A stretch of DNA of 64,000 nucleotides from the IMG/VR virus record IMGVR_UViG_3300028883_000992, positions 27,136-91,135 of that record, one strand, 5' to 3'. The DNA comes from a virus. The notes beneath the pieces are model-generated. The model ran no database searches and was not told the origin of the DNA. It saw nothing but the letters and a program-made list of their open reading frames with translations. The position numbers and the translations under genes are program-made. Positions 18,801 to 27,656 of the stretch are shown one piece after another. Position 1 is the stretch's first letter. The number at the start of each line of letters is the position of its first letter.

Positions 18801-20199
18801 ATCCATATGGTTCTATAATGTTATTGATAGCATCATATAGGTATTCACCTGTATCTATCTGATAATTATATTCATCATCAATTATAGAACCTTCTAATGC
18901 ATTAGGATTACCATATAATGTTTCATTAGGTAAATATAATTCATTAGTGTTACCTATTAAATTGTTATACCAACCACCCGTAGTAGACTGATCATTATAA
19001 TCATTCCGTGTCTCTTTTTTATAAAGAAGAGTAGGATCAATATAGGAATTAATGATAAGATTATTGAATACTTTATAAAGTTCCCATCCATCATAAGCAG
19101 CAGGTTTTGTTAGTCCATTAACATGTCCGGGTATTTCATCCATATAATCAGATGCTATATAATCCATAACATTAGGTGCATCTATATTAAAGGTATCCAT
19201 TAAAAATATAGCATTAGAATAGCATATTACTTCAAGCTGATCATCTCCATTTTCTTTGTACGTAATTTTAAAATCACGTATATGACCACTAAATTTCTGA
19301 ACTGTCTGTGCAACTTTTGGGTCAGAAGTAGTATAATAACCCTCTGAGAAAGTTACCATTCTAAATTTCTTCAACGCAACATCAGTATCTTCTGTATTTA
19401 CATAATGGTTTTCCCCTTGCTTATAATAACCTTCCCAAGTGTAATCACTTGCAGATGATATAAAGGGTACTGTAAATTTTAAAACATCAGCACCATTTGT
19501 ACGCACATCTAAAGATACGCTTATAATATTATCAACGGTAGATAAAGAGATCGGCATTGTAGCATTTACAGTAGACCAATCAGAAGGAGCAGTTACACCT
19601 GCTGATATAGGAAGTTTATGCGGCATAGTTGTTGAATCATCGGTCATACGGTATAAACAACATACACCACTTTCATTCCCGATTTCTCCAGACCACTTAT
19701 ACCTCAAACTAATAGGATACCAATTTCCTGCTGCATAATCTCCTGTACACACACCACCTATATGTGATGTAGCACCCAACTGCATATATCCGCTATAGGA
19801 CTGTGTGCCTGAATTATCGTCAATAGATAGAGTCACATGACCATCACCACCAAAATAAAACTCATATTGTCCATCATATTCCGCATAAAAATATCCGGTA
19901 CATAACATGCTCCATCCACCACTATAACGGTCATCTCTTATTTGTTGTGGAGTTCCTCTTGCATTATAAAACTTAATAAGCCCACCGGGTATAGTACCAG
20001 AATATGCAGTGTCTTCTTTATTGGTAACACCTTCTCTACCATAGTACCAAGATACATCAAGACCTTCTGATAAAACTGTATTTACAGTATCAGCAGTTTT
20101 TATAACTGTAGCAGGATAACTTAATTTACCTTCATATGGTCTATAACCATGACAGGTAGAAAAGTCGTGACGATCATGTGAATCTAATCTTTCAATCAT
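15841..20199 (-). CDS. Tail-tip / baseplate hub protein with PA14-like domain, 1452 aa
   Basis: Residues about 45-195 match the PA14 (glycan-binding beta-barrel) layout: GLDVSWYYG, then RDDRYSGGWSMLCTGYFYAE, YDGQYEFYFGGDGHVTLSID, and a late WYPISLRYKWSG. The central 300-800 region (YLYDAINNIIEPYGFLWGI, FETLGNPFIEPYDCISVDEE) resembles tail hub proteins that sit under the tail tube, where a phage endopeptidase-tail (Tal) protein would be. It lies between small tail genes and the giant fibre. The SD is weak, and an in-frame stop 9 bases before the ATG rules out a longer start. Confidence 0.65.
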   Translation of the reverse strand: MIERLDSHDRHDFSTCHGYRPYEGKLSYPATVIKTADTVNTVLSEGLDVSWYYGREGVTNKEDTAYSGTIPGGLIKFYNARGTPQQIRDDRYSGGWSMLCTGYFYAEYDGQYEFYFGGDGHVTLSIDDNSGTQSYSGYMQLGATSHIGGVCTGDYAAGNWYPISLRYKWSGEIGNESGVCCLYRMTDDSTTMPHKLPISAGVTAPSDWSTVNATMPISLSTVDNIISVSLDVRTNGADVLKFTVPFISSASDYTWEGYYKQGENHYVNTEDTDVALKKFRMVTFSEGYYTTSDPKVAQTVQKFSGHIRDFKITYKENGDDQLEVICYSNAIFLMDTFNIDAPNVMDYIASDYMDEIPGHVNGLTKPAAYDGWELYKVFNNLIINSYIDPTLLYKKETRNDYNDQSTTGGWYNNLIGNTNELYLPNETLYGNPNALEGSIIDDEYNYQIDTGEYLYDAINNIIEPYGFLWGINRYGYPYISFIDVPNQIVHCTTYASDELQFDSRTGFTIETDFNCVKAHYMTTNDLQSVTKDDVKFARMDLIIRPNPRAGADESSLSAAIQISTPTGSLDTVYKSFYYNTAWSYYKGVDPETGSNPCQITVASNLPYSEYDFLVQVNGVAYNDLCIDSLFLYDHDISVPSFYFRTSDNLGPGHVIALNIEDTGKDLRNDCIVLGRRTGTKTGANASNERAVINPNNPTYTFRQSRSTDLNSIHSAEAINYVGRPLQTIIVDPSISSEDHADYVSYNFILNHRDASKEVEFETLGNPFIEPYDCISVDEEFKDGITSSKKLWVTEVKSRHSNGTYVTQFKATDLQPDPSYFVKTEPDLELFDNNPFQNIRIVNGGTVGFTTQYISTTDTTIYVDTSLANVPQKGYLVMGYSSGSAIELYGQLNITIQTETIRYSSVSSSGGTWYYDGCIRGSQRSDAKSWSTSSFVNGSYDPYTGDSMGIVPRITFDLVKSGYLQLQVFGVDDTLDGSRIKGTPIQLTTLTKRDGDDWPYNGYEYVQWGKDRYFTWNGNDDISSWNNFIDTYNKAYYSDLHTDEIWYANRRRRLNNANIISSASMNLNDNFGEIQGGIFTIENEKRGYVKFYPYFSLEIGDNQYSTPLFGTDSEADMPYGYLRRGIVSTVDFQIDYSSVYYSDFDQDYEDTYGLAESTVVSTIVDNSGATIKPFKITTDGKLYTPVYIRTDLSGKGNAVHYTFKDITSSSQSGLGDEEFANRYYAIKLDANIIRHNYAFGDDLWSTKQYFGGSQVDINSKTLVDDEEYFRLLYDIDKDIGIAGSFNPKKHLDTFAFINNELWNSDTYTDDGGCYWNVIYFSGYVRDKSGRICLQEDFVSTTYANSNNEDDPYSGIILSSSEFMTNDGLYENVDTQFLNLEGQFRGNFIGWVDLSLTRGYYPALTAEAVVGNQYPTNNDVWDGKYLIFYRKVAGISAPFFSSKHRVTMLYIPKV

Positions 20200-20254
20200 G
20201 AGAATTCAAAAAATGTATAATACCTTTGTGTTACAATTTCTTTATCTGGTGATT

Positions 20255-20602
20255 TTATTCATTAAACCAATTAACACTATGATCACCCGATTCTTCTAAA
20301 TAATATTCTTCACCAGAAAAAATTGAAAATTTACTTATAGGATAAGAAGAATCATTAAACCAATTAACACCCTGATCATCCGATTCTTCTAAATAATATT
20401 CTCCACCAGAAAAAATTGAAAATTTACTTAGAGGATAAGAAGAATCATTCAATGTTATAGAACTAAAATTCATATCTATAGGATCATCAAAACTATAGGT
20501 AGATGCATAAGTCGGAGTAGTACAAGATGCTAAAATATTACTTGATGCATTTGTTAGATTAAATCCAAGATTTCCGTTAACCTTTACACCTATTTTATTC
20601 AT
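20255..20602 (-). CDS. Small tail-region protein with internal tandem duplication, 115 aa
   Basis: AGGAG lies 5 bases before the ATG. The second half is two copies of a 31-residue unit (NDSSYP(L/I)SKFSIFSG(G/E)EYYLEES...VNWF) with few substitutions. A 53-residue N-terminal part (NGNLGFNLTNAS) precedes them. No family is recognised. Its place between tail-tip genes suggests a minor tail component. Confidence 0.6.
   Translation of the reverse strand: MNKIGVKVNGNLGFNLTNASSNILASCTTPTYASTYSFDDPIDMNFSSITLNDSSYPLSKFSIFSGGEYYLEESDDQGVNWFNDSSYPISKFSIFSGEEYYLEESGDHSVNWFNE
20260..20445 (-). repeat. Two tandem 93-bp direct repeats
   Basis: Copies at 20260-20352 and 20353-20445 differ at only about five positions by eye. 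The period (93) is a multiple of three, so the duplication keeps frame. It is a young event compared with the surrounding genes. Confidence 0.85.
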
Positions 20603-20610
20603 TATAACTC

Positions 20611-21000
20611 CTATGCTTCTAAATAAGTTCTCATTTTACTGTAATAACCTTTCTCTACTGAATCACGTAAAAATTTGTCTTGTTGTTCTTTTGTTAAACT
20701 GTGCCACATCTTTTTAACTGCCAATATTAAATCCATGAATCTAATATAAGACATATTCACAAGATCATAAGGTTTGCCGTCAATAATCATACAACATTTA
20801 TCAACCATTTTTTCATCAACATTAAACTCAACATGATTGTTCTTCATCATTGGTGACAATGTTATTGTTAATTCTGGTTGACAATCTGTTTTTTGATATA
20901 GATAATAGTCCGTAACACGTTCCATCCATATATCACGATCATTAACTACCATATATGGACATAGTTCACCATTTTTTTCTTTTAGTTTGAATTTAACCAT
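20611..21000 (-). CDS. Hypothetical tail-region protein, 129 aa
   Basis: The product has a beta-rich first half (MKNNHVEFNVDEKMVDKCC) and a helical second half (FMDLILAVKKMWHSLTKEQQDKFLRDS). The ATG lies inside the end of the upstream gene. No family is recognised. It sits in a run of three small genes between the tape measure and the tail tip, where distal-tail and baseplate accessory proteins are usually coded. Confidence 0.55.
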   Translation of the reverse strand: MVKFKLKEKNGELCPYMVVNDRDIWMERVTDYYLYQKTDCQPELTITLSPMMKNNHVEFNVDEKMVDKCCMIIDGKPYDLVNMSYIRFMDLILAVKKMWHSLTKEQQDKFLRDSVEKGYYSKMRTYLEA

Positions 21001-21295
21001 CTAAATCAAACTCATTCCCGTGTATATCTGTGAACTTAAATATAAAACCATCTGGATTGTCTTTATCTCCCTGTGGCACTACAGTAACTTGAATAGGATA
21101 ATCAACTTTAATTTCACCCTTTTCAAATTTCTTAGCAAGATAAACAACCAAAGACAATTCATCTGGATCACTACCCATATAATATTGCTCAAATAACTGT
21201 GCAGCAAATTTATCTTTTGCATCTTGGATAGTTTTAAGAAGATAATTACGGAAAGTGTGAACCTTTAATTCACCTGTGACTTGTTCGTTTTTCAT
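20993..21295 (-). CDS. Hypothetical tail-region protein, 100 aa
   Basis: I start at ATG 21295 because AAGGAG lies 7 bases upstream. An upstream TTG (21322) would place that SD inside the gene. The protein is a helical N-terminal half (RNYLLKTIQDAKDKFAAQLFEQYY) followed by a beta pair (YPIQVTVVPQG, GFIFKFTDIHG). No family is recognised. Confidence 0.55.
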   Translation of the reverse strand: MKNEQVTGELKVHTFRNYLLKTIQDAKDKFAAQLFEQYYMGSDPDELSLVVYLAKKFEKGEIKVDYPIQVTVVPQGDKDNPDGFIFKFTDIHGNEFDLDG

Positions 21296-21328
21296 AAACC
21301 GCTCCTTGATATTTCCTTTCAATATATA

Positions 21329-21760
21329 TTACGACTGTTCTGGCTGAATTATTAATTCAACTCTATCATATTGGGGAATTCCACCCTGTAAAGCTGATCT
21401 ATACCTAACTTTTAAATCTACCACCCTCACTCTTTTCCAAGAATCATCAGTAGGCCAATTATAATTCATATCATCCATACTCTGAAACTGAAAAAACATC
21501 GCAGTTCCAACCCATGATTGCATTGTTGAGAAAAAAGTCGTAAACCCACTTTGGTCATAAGTGGCAGTAGCATATAATCCTGACCACACTAAACTACGTG
21601 GACGAGAATCAAAATAAAGCCCTTGCCAAGCATTGCCGCCATGAAGAACTTTTACAGCACTATACCCATAACCTTCAGGTATTTCCCAATCAAAAGGATT
21701 AACTGCAAAGTCATGTGGGTCTGTACCTGCCGATGTAGCTGAATATCTGATCTTTGCCAT
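21329..21760 (-). CDS. Minor tail / distal-tail-like protein, 143 aa
   Basis: The gene follows the tape measure directly (TAATG overlap), where siphophages usually code a distal tail or minor tail protein. The product is beta-rich with many aromatic residues (FAVNPFDWEIPEGYGYSAVKVLHGG, TFFSTMQSWVGTAMFFQF) and ends in a strand-like VELIIQPEQS. The position and composition fit a small distal tail protein. No motif proves it. Confidence 0.5.
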   Translation of the reverse strand: MAKIRYSATSAGTDPHDFAVNPFDWEIPEGYGYSAVKVLHGGNAWQGLYFDSRPRSLVWSGLYATATYDQSGFTTFFSTMQSWVGTAMFFQFQSMDDMNYNWPTDDSWKRVRVVDLKVRYRSALQGGIPQYDRVELIIQPEQS

Positions 21761-24700
21761 TAAATTACAACCCTTGCTCTTGTTCTTGTTGACCTTATAT
21801 CAATTCCATATTCCTCTAATATGGAAAGTGCACTACGTACCTCTGAACTTGAAGCACCATTAAAATTGAGGTTAACACTTCCACCATATCCACCCCCAAA
21901 AGCAGGAACACGATAATTAGTAGGCGCATTTACTACAAGTTCACTTAATTCCTCAAGTGCCTTAGTATTAGCTTTCACTGCATCTGTATTTTTCTCCAAT
22001 ACAGGAACATAATCATCAGGTTTCTCTTCATCTTTTCCAAACAATGACCCTAAAGCTGCACCTGCTAATCCACCCAAAAGTCCTCCTATTGGTCCTGCTG
22101 CCCATCCTGTAGCACCTAATATTCCTGCTGTACCTGCGGCTGCACCAAATGTAGAACCTATAGCAGCACCTTGTCTACCACCTACACTATCAGAAACCAA
22201 ACTACCTGCTATTTGCCCTGCTACTATACTACCTGCTGCTACTAATGCGTTCTTCATCTCAACACTTGCAAATCCACCTGCATCTTTTATAGAACTATAC
22301 ATTTGATTACTTGCATTTTTAAATAAATCAGGCATAGCATATTGAGTTACATCACCAACTTTAGATGTAGCTACCAATATATCTGTAAGTTGTGCTGCAA
22401 GATCATCCATAACATTTCTAAATGTAGCGTCAGCAAGTTGTAAAAATGCATCTCTCAAAGATTCACCTATGGTACGGACAATACTATTAACTTTATTCAG
22501 TTCATCTTCTAATGCCCTAATTTCTTTTTTGGCTTCAAGCATCATCTCTTGATTGCCTTCAACAGTAGCCTCATTTAAATCTTTGCGAGCTAAAACAAGT
22601 TGTTCTTCAAGATCATTACGTTTTTCAGCAGCATCAATCCATCTACTCTGTATATCTCCAAGTCCTGCACTTGCAGCAGTTCTAAATTCTTGTGCAAATC
22701 TTTTTAAAGGTTCAAATTTTTTCTCAATGGCTATAGTATCTAAACTATTTCCTAATTTCGCAATAGACTTATCTATTTCAATAATCATATCACGATATTC
22801 ATAACCTAATTTAGTATCCTGAGATTTTAATGCGTCATCCTTTAACTTAATATATTCATCGCGCAAACTTTGCAATGCCTTAATTTGCAAATTGATACCA
22901 ACTGATTTACTGCTATATATATCATCATAAACACCAGAAACAGACTGTATAATATTAAGCTGACTGTCATATACTTTATTAATATTACGTATTGCCTGTT
23001 CTAAATCTTTAGAACCAGTGGTATTCTCCCTAATTTGTCCAATAAGATATTGTTGTAAAGCACCAGAACGATAAAGATAATCAACATAAGTTTCACCCCA
23101 TGCTTTTGTAGATTTCTTTAAATCATCAATCTCCTTGATAAGACCAGTCACTTCTTCGTTTGATTTACTATAAACACCTTCAGAAATGGTAATATCTTTA
23201 AGTTCTTTTTGCTTTTCTATAAGTTTTTCTGCATCAGAAAGCTCACTGTCTCTAATACGCTCACCTATAGTTTTTAAATCATTTAATATAGATTTATAAT
23301 GATCTGCTGTTACAGCACCAGAATCAAACGGTTTTTGCAATGCTTCATCTAACTGGCGTAAAGATTCAAGTTCATCAGAAAAATCAAGACCTGCTTTCTT
23401 TTCCAGTAAAGTCAATTCCCTCTTTAAATCTTGAATATTATCAAGTAATTTTTTATTTGTTAATCCAAATTTATCATCAGCATCATCAGCATCTTCAGTA
23501 GCAGATTTTAAATATAATAACTTCTTGAGTAACTCATTAATTTCATTACCATAAATCCTTAATCCTGCTTGACCTTTAGTAGCTTCATCATATATAGGTC
23601 CACCAAACTGTGCACGATTATATAAAACATTAAGTTCTTCTCCAACAGAGTCTAATTCTTTTTTAATTTTATCAAGATCATCTGTAGTAAAAACACCACC
23701 CAATATACCACCAGAAGGAAATACCTTATGCATCCTTTTTGCAATATCTACAGATAATTCAGAAATTAATTTATTTAAATCTTCATAATATTGCTTTATA
23801 GACACCTGTTGTTCAGGAGTTAACTTGTCAAAACTCTCACTATTAATGAATTCACTTAACTCTATTTTTTTAGTAGTTAAACTATCTTTAAATTTATTTG
23901 TAACTTGATCAACAAATTTACCAACATCACTAAATATGAATCGTTTTGCGTCATCGCCCTTAAAAACATCGGTAAAAACACCTGTAAATAATTCCTTAAA
24001 ATCTGTCCCACCCAATATTTTACTTGCAGTACCAACATAATTAGAATAAGCATCTAATGCTTCATCTAAAGCATCCTGCTGTGCCCTTAATTCCTTTTCA
24101 TATTCTTCAGGGTCACGATCTAACAAAAATAGTTTTTTTGCACGTTCAAATTCTTTGTTGGTTTGTTCTATCAAATCCTTTTGTTTATCTATAAGTCTTT
24201 GAATAGCATCAGTAACTTCATCAGAAGATTCTGCTGCTAATGAAGCATTTTTACCATACACAGCTAAAACATTAGAAACGTCTTCAGACTTATTTGCAAG
24301 TGCTGTTTCTCTATCTGTTAATGCTTTTAATGCACGATTATATTTTTCAGTACCTTTCTCTGAACTGCCTAATATCTCCAACAACTTCTTACGTTCTTCG
24401 GCAATCATTCTTATAGCTTCTAACTGTTTAGACTGAGCAGAAATAGATTTCTTCAATCCAACTATATCAGTAGTGGCATCACCTAATGATCTATTAAATT
24501 TTTCAAATGATTCAGTCGCACTGTCAGTTGCATCCCTAAAAACATACCATAATGATACCATTGCACTAAGAGCAAATATAATAATATTTGCAGTACGCAT
24601 ACGAATAAGAGAACTACGCAAAACATTAGCAGCTATAGCAGCTTCTTTCATTTTCATTCCCATAGTACCAAATGCTAAAGTAGCAGTTTCAATAGAAGGT

Positions 24701-26541
24701 ATAGAAAACAATAATCCAGTTCTTAAACGATCCCAAACAAATTGAAAAGCTAAAATACTGGCTTTAGCCGTAGCAATAACACCTGCAAACAGAGAAAATG
24801 CAGCAATACCCTTAATAATAGATGAATTACTCAGAGCTTTAGCAAGTAATTTTAATGCTCCAATGAAGCTATTAATAATAGGAAATAGTTCACCACCAAA
24901 AGCCTCACCAATTTCAGAATATATATTTTTTAATTGCTGTATTTGTTTTCGTACAGTTGAAACTTCAGTCGCACTTGCTTGCAATGCTTCACCGAATGAA
25001 TCTTGAGAAGTAGCTGCTGCACTCAAAGCAACAGAGTAATTCTCCATTAATGCCAAAAAATCAACATATCTTCTAACACCTGCTGCTTGCTGTGCTATAT
25101 TACGTTGTTCTACATCGGTCAAATCTTTCCATTTTGCAGCCAATTCACCTAAAACTACAGAAAAATCCCTAAATTCATTTTCACTTTTCTTTGTAAATAC
25201 ACCAACACTCTCAAATGCCTCAATTGTTAAATCACGCGGTAAACGCGCAAATATAGTTTTTAACGAGTTCCCAACCTCTGCACCTGACTTTCTTGTAACA
25301 GCCACAATAGAAGCAAGATACCCATTAAGTTCATCCATATCAATACCAAGATTCTTAGCAGCAATACCAACTTTTTTCATACCATTAGCAAGGTCTTCAG
25401 CAGTAACAGGATACTCTCTTTGTACAGCCATCCATTTGTCAATAACAGAAACCAAATCTTCTGCTGCAACATCATATGAATAAATAGCAGCAGTTAAATC
25501 TTCTGTAATTGTTTTTGCGTCAATGCCAAGTGCATTAGAAGCAATCAATGATGCATTAACAGCATCAATCAATTCTTTTTGTCTTAATCCCGTTTGACCC
25601 CATATCCTAAATGCATCTAAAATATCTCCAATTGCAATAGAATATTGTTTAGATAAATCAAAAGCAGTGTTTTTAATATCATCCAACGCATTTTTAGTAG
25701 GACGTATAGTTTTTTCAATCTGAGCAAGTTGATAATTAACATCTATAAAAGTTTTAATTGATTGTGTAAACCCTTCATAAACTTTATACATAGCAGCAAA
25801 AGCCACACGATAACGAATAAGTTTACCAATAGCAGTATCAAGAGCCTTGTTTAATTTTTGTTGACTTTGAACACCTTTAACCTGTTCTACAGCCAACCTT
25901 TTTTGAGATGCTATATTATCTTTTTGAATTTGATCTAATTTTTTACGTCTTTCAATTTCTTTATCTATTTTACTAACATCTGTAGTGCCAAATTCAGTTT
26001 GCAAATCACCGTATTTACGCTGATACTTTGATCTTCTTCTCTCAATTTCTGCCTGTTGTTTTAAATATCTAATCTCAGCATTAGACTTATAATTAACATC
26101 GCCAGATAAAGATGCTCGTCTTGCAATTAATTCATTACGTTCCCTTTCTTTTTGTAGAGCTTTTTCTTGTCTTTCACGCTCTCTTTGTGCTCTTGCATCT
26201 TCTGCTGAAGCTGTTTTTGCTAATTGCTCAAAATATCTTTCTTCTATTTTTAAAGCAGCTTTATCGGCTTCTTTAGCTTCCTTTTTCTTTTTAGCCCTCT
26301 CAACTAATAAAGCTAAATCACGCTCATGTATTTCAACTTCTTTAGCGGCATCAGATGAACCAGAAGTTCTCCTACCCATAGTAGCAAATGACCTATTAGC
26401 ATATTGCCCAGTTAATACAGGAGATACCTTAGCTTCATGCTTACCAAGTTTTGCTAATTCTTCATATATAAATTTAAGCTGTTTTTTGAACTGAGCAAGC
26501 TGAAAAACTACACTCAACGGCAAATCAAATTCATCAGGCAC
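21760..26541 (-). CDS. Tail tape measure protein, 1593 aa
   Basis: This is the tape measure, which sets tail length and enters the host envelope with the DNA. Features: a coiled-coil N-terminus (about 75-215, Arg/Glu/Lys-rich), a TP901-type core (YQLAQIEKTI, DILDAFRIWGQTGL, EDLANGMKKVGIAAKNLGI, SIVAVTRKSGAEVGNSLKTI), hydrophobic segments (about 570-670), more coiled coil, and an Ala/Gly-rich hydrophobic patch (GAAAGTAGILGATGWAAGPI, near 1490). The start is GTG with AAGGA upstream. At about 0.15 nm per residue the tail would be near 240 nm. No lytic domain was recognised. Confidence 0.92.
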   Translation of the reverse strand: MPDEFDLPLSVVFQLAQFKKQLKFIYEELAKLGKHEAKVSPVLTGQYANRSFATMGRRTSGSSDAAKEVEIHERDLALLVERAKKKKEAKEADKAALKIEERYFEQLAKTASAEDARAQRERERQEKALQKERERNELIARRASLSGDVNYKSNAEIRYLKQQAEIERRRSKYQRKYGDLQTEFGTTDVSKIDKEIERRKKLDQIQKDNIASQKRLAVEQVKGVQSQQKLNKALDTAIGKLIRYRVAFAAMYKVYEGFTQSIKTFIDVNYQLAQIEKTIRPTKNALDDIKNTAFDLSKQYSIAIGDILDAFRIWGQTGLRQKELIDAVNASLIASNALGIDAKTITEDLTAAIYSYDVAAEDLVSVIDKWMAVQREYPVTAEDLANGMKKVGIAAKNLGIDMDELNGYLASIVAVTRKSGAEVGNSLKTIFARLPRDLTIEAFESVGVFTKKSENEFRDFSVVLGELAAKWKDLTDVEQRNIAQQAAGVRRYVDFLALMENYSVALSAAATSQDSFGEALQASATEVSTVRKQIQQLKNIYSEIGEAFGGELFPIINSFIGALKLLAKALSNSSIIKGIAAFSLFAGVIATAKASILAFQFVWDRLRTGLLFSIPSIETATLAFGTMGMKMKEAAIAANVLRSSLIRMRTANIIIFALSAMVSLWYVFRDATDSATESFEKFNRSLGDATTDIVGLKKSISAQSKQLEAIRMIAEERKKLLEILGSSEKGTEKYNRALKALTDRETALANKSEDVSNVLAVYGKNASLAAESSDEVTDAIQRLIDKQKDLIEQTNKEFERAKKLFLLDRDPEEYEKELRAQQDALDEALDAYSNYVGTASKILGGTDFKELFTGVFTDVFKGDDAKRFIFSDVGKFVDQVTNKFKDSLTTKKIELSEFINSESFDKLTPEQQVSIKQYYEDLNKLISELSVDIAKRMHKVFPSGGILGGVFTTDDLDKIKKELDSVGEELNVLYNRAQFGGPIYDEATKGQAGLRIYGNEINELLKKLLYLKSATEDADDADDKFGLTNKKLLDNIQDLKRELTLLEKKAGLDFSDELESLRQLDEALQKPFDSGAVTADHYKSILNDLKTIGERIRDSELSDAEKLIEKQKELKDITISEGVYSKSNEEVTGLIKEIDDLKKSTKAWGETYVDYLYRSGALQQYLIGQIRENTTGSKDLEQAIRNINKVYDSQLNIIQSVSGVYDDIYSSKSVGINLQIKALQSLRDEYIKLKDDALKSQDTKLGYEYRDMIIEIDKSIAKLGNSLDTIAIEKKFEPLKRFAQEFRTAASAGLGDIQSRWIDAAEKRNDLEEQLVLARKDLNEATVEGNQEMMLEAKKEIRALEDELNKVNSIVRTIGESLRDAFLQLADATFRNVMDDLAAQLTDILVATSKVGDVTQYAMPDLFKNASNQMYSSIKDAGGFASVEMKNALVAAGSIVAGQIAGSLVSDSVGGRQGAAIGSTFGAAAGTAGILGATGWAAGPIGGLLGGLAGAALGSLFGKDEEKPDDYVPVLEKNTDAVKANTKALEELSELVVNAPTNYRVPAFGGGYGGSVNLNFNGASSSEVRSALSILEEYGIDIRSTRTRARVVI

Positions 26542-26854
26542 GTATTCTATTCCTTCCAGAAGGTTTAAAGCTCTTACCTATGGTTGTAACATTAAGTCCG
26601 GGTTTTTCCTTACCGGATTGAGCCTTTTTTCTATTGTCCCTAAGTTCTTTTAGACGAGCATCAACTAATACATCATACCACATCATGCGTTCATTGGGTC
26701 TTGCATCTTCATCATAATTTTCAAATATACGCTTATAAAATTGACACCACTTACTAAAAGCAAGCCTATCATGATTATCAAATTCTAAAGGCCATTTACC
26801 AACATCACAAGAGATGTCATATATATATTGCCACTTAGGGCTATGTGCTAACAT
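26534..26854 (-). CDS. Second tail-assembly-chaperone-like protein, 106 aa
   Basis: Two genes between the tail tube and the tape measure are usual places for tail-assembly chaperones. This one is a 106-residue, basic, helical protein (WYDVLVDARLKELRDNRKKAQ). I start at ATG 26854, which has GGAGG 9 bases upstream. A TTG at 26872 would lie before that SD. The SD is inside a strong hairpin, so translation is probably coupled to the upstream gene. It is out of frame with that gene by one base in the +1 direction, so a -1 frameshift fusion is not supported. Confidence 0.55.
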   Translation of the reverse strand: MLAHSPKWQYIYDISCDVGKWPLEFDNHDRLAFSKWCQFYKRIFENYDEDARPNERMMWYDVLVDARLKELRDNRKKAQSGKEKPGLNVTTIGKSFKPSGRNRIRA

Positions 26855-27608
26855 TCTTAGCTTCCTCCCCAACTATATCATAGTTGGGGAGATACTGAAG
26901 TATCTCCTGACTTAAACCAGACCAAAAATTAATGGCCTTTGCAAATAAGTCAGATATAAATCCTTTATTATAAGATTTTTCTTTTTTAAACGCCTCTAAA
27001 CTATCCCAAAGTCTTATATACTCACCGTCTTTTTCATATAAAACACAATAAATAAACTTCATATTGTGTGCGTGTTGGGTGGCAAGACCTTCAACTGTAT
27101 GTACATAATATTTATAACGCTTCATTGCAACTTTATCTACTTTAGCAACAACATCATCATAAATTTTACGCGCCTTATCTACAATCTTCTTCTCTTCTTT
27201 TGTAAGTTTCTTCTTATCCAACTTACTATCGTAAATCTTTTTAGCTGCCTGATATGCAGCATCCCTAACCATCTCGTCACCCTTATTGAAAGTTTCTTCG
27301 TCTTGATCAGTCCATACGCCACGCTTCATTAAAGTCTCTTTAAGTTCATCCCATGTCTTTATTTCGGTCATGAGAAGTTGATTAAATTTCTCTGCATATG
27401 ACTCTGTAATAAACAAATCTGTTTCTTGATCAGGATGAATAATACGTATCTTAATTTTTTCACGAACATCATCTTCAGAAAACATATAGTTTTCCATATC
27501 ATAGTCTACATATCCCCTTTTAAGATTAAGTTCCGCTTCTTTAAGCATAGTATCAGATACTTCATGTGGTGTAACCAATATATCCGATGGTCTTTTAATG
27601 TCTGACAT
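26841..27608 (-). CDS. First tail-assembly-chaperone-like protein, 255 aa
   Basis: The gene lies after the tail tube and before the tape measure, matching the chaperone slot of siphophages. The product is helical and highly charged, with an acidic N-terminal half and a long Lys-rich middle (KLDKKKLTKEEKKIVDKARK). It ends just inside the next gene. The ATG follows AAAGGAATGTT. The chaperone role is from position and composition only. Confidence 0.5.
   Translation of the reverse strand: MSDIKRPSDILVTPHEVSDTMLKEAELNLKRGYVDYDMENYMFSEDDVREKIKIRIIHPDQETDLFITESYAEKFNQLLMTEIKTWDELKETLMKRGVWTDQDEETFNKGDEMVRDAAYQAAKKIYDSKLDKKKLTKEEKKIVDKARKIYDDVVAKVDKVAMKRYKYYVHTVEGLATQHAHNMKFIYCVLYEKDGEYIRLWDSLEAFKKEKSYNKGFISDLFAKAINFWSGLSQEILQYLPNYDIVGEEAKNVST
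26865..26891 (-). promoter_or_regulatory. 11-bp hairpin that hides the SD of the next gene
   Basis: CTCCCCAACTA and TAGTTGGGGAG form a perfect 11-bp stem with a five-base loop at the end of the 255-aa gene. The 3' arm contains the GGGGAG/GGAGG that acts as SD for the ATG at 26854. Ribosomes finishing the upstream gene would open it, so the second protein should be made in step with the first. Confidence 0.6.
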
Positions 27609-27623
27609 AACATTCCTTTCTTA

Positions 27624-27651
27624 TTATCTCTCGTAGGGGAGATAACTCCCC
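27624..27651 (-). terminator. Two mutually exclusive hairpins after the tail tube gene
   Basis: In the gap after the tail tube gene, GGGGAG/CTCCCC (27636-27651, 4-base loop) and TTATCTC/GAGATAA (27624-27645) share bases and cannot form together. No long T-run follows. A hairpin here could protect or attenuate the transcript downstream of a highly expressed gene. Confidence 0.4.
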
Positions 27652-27656
27652 ATATA

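Noticed and set aside
26841-26872. Programmed -1 frameshift between the two chaperone-like genes
   Set aside because: The second frame is in the +1 position, there is no slippery heptamer in the overlap, and a good SD and ATG exist for independent initiation.
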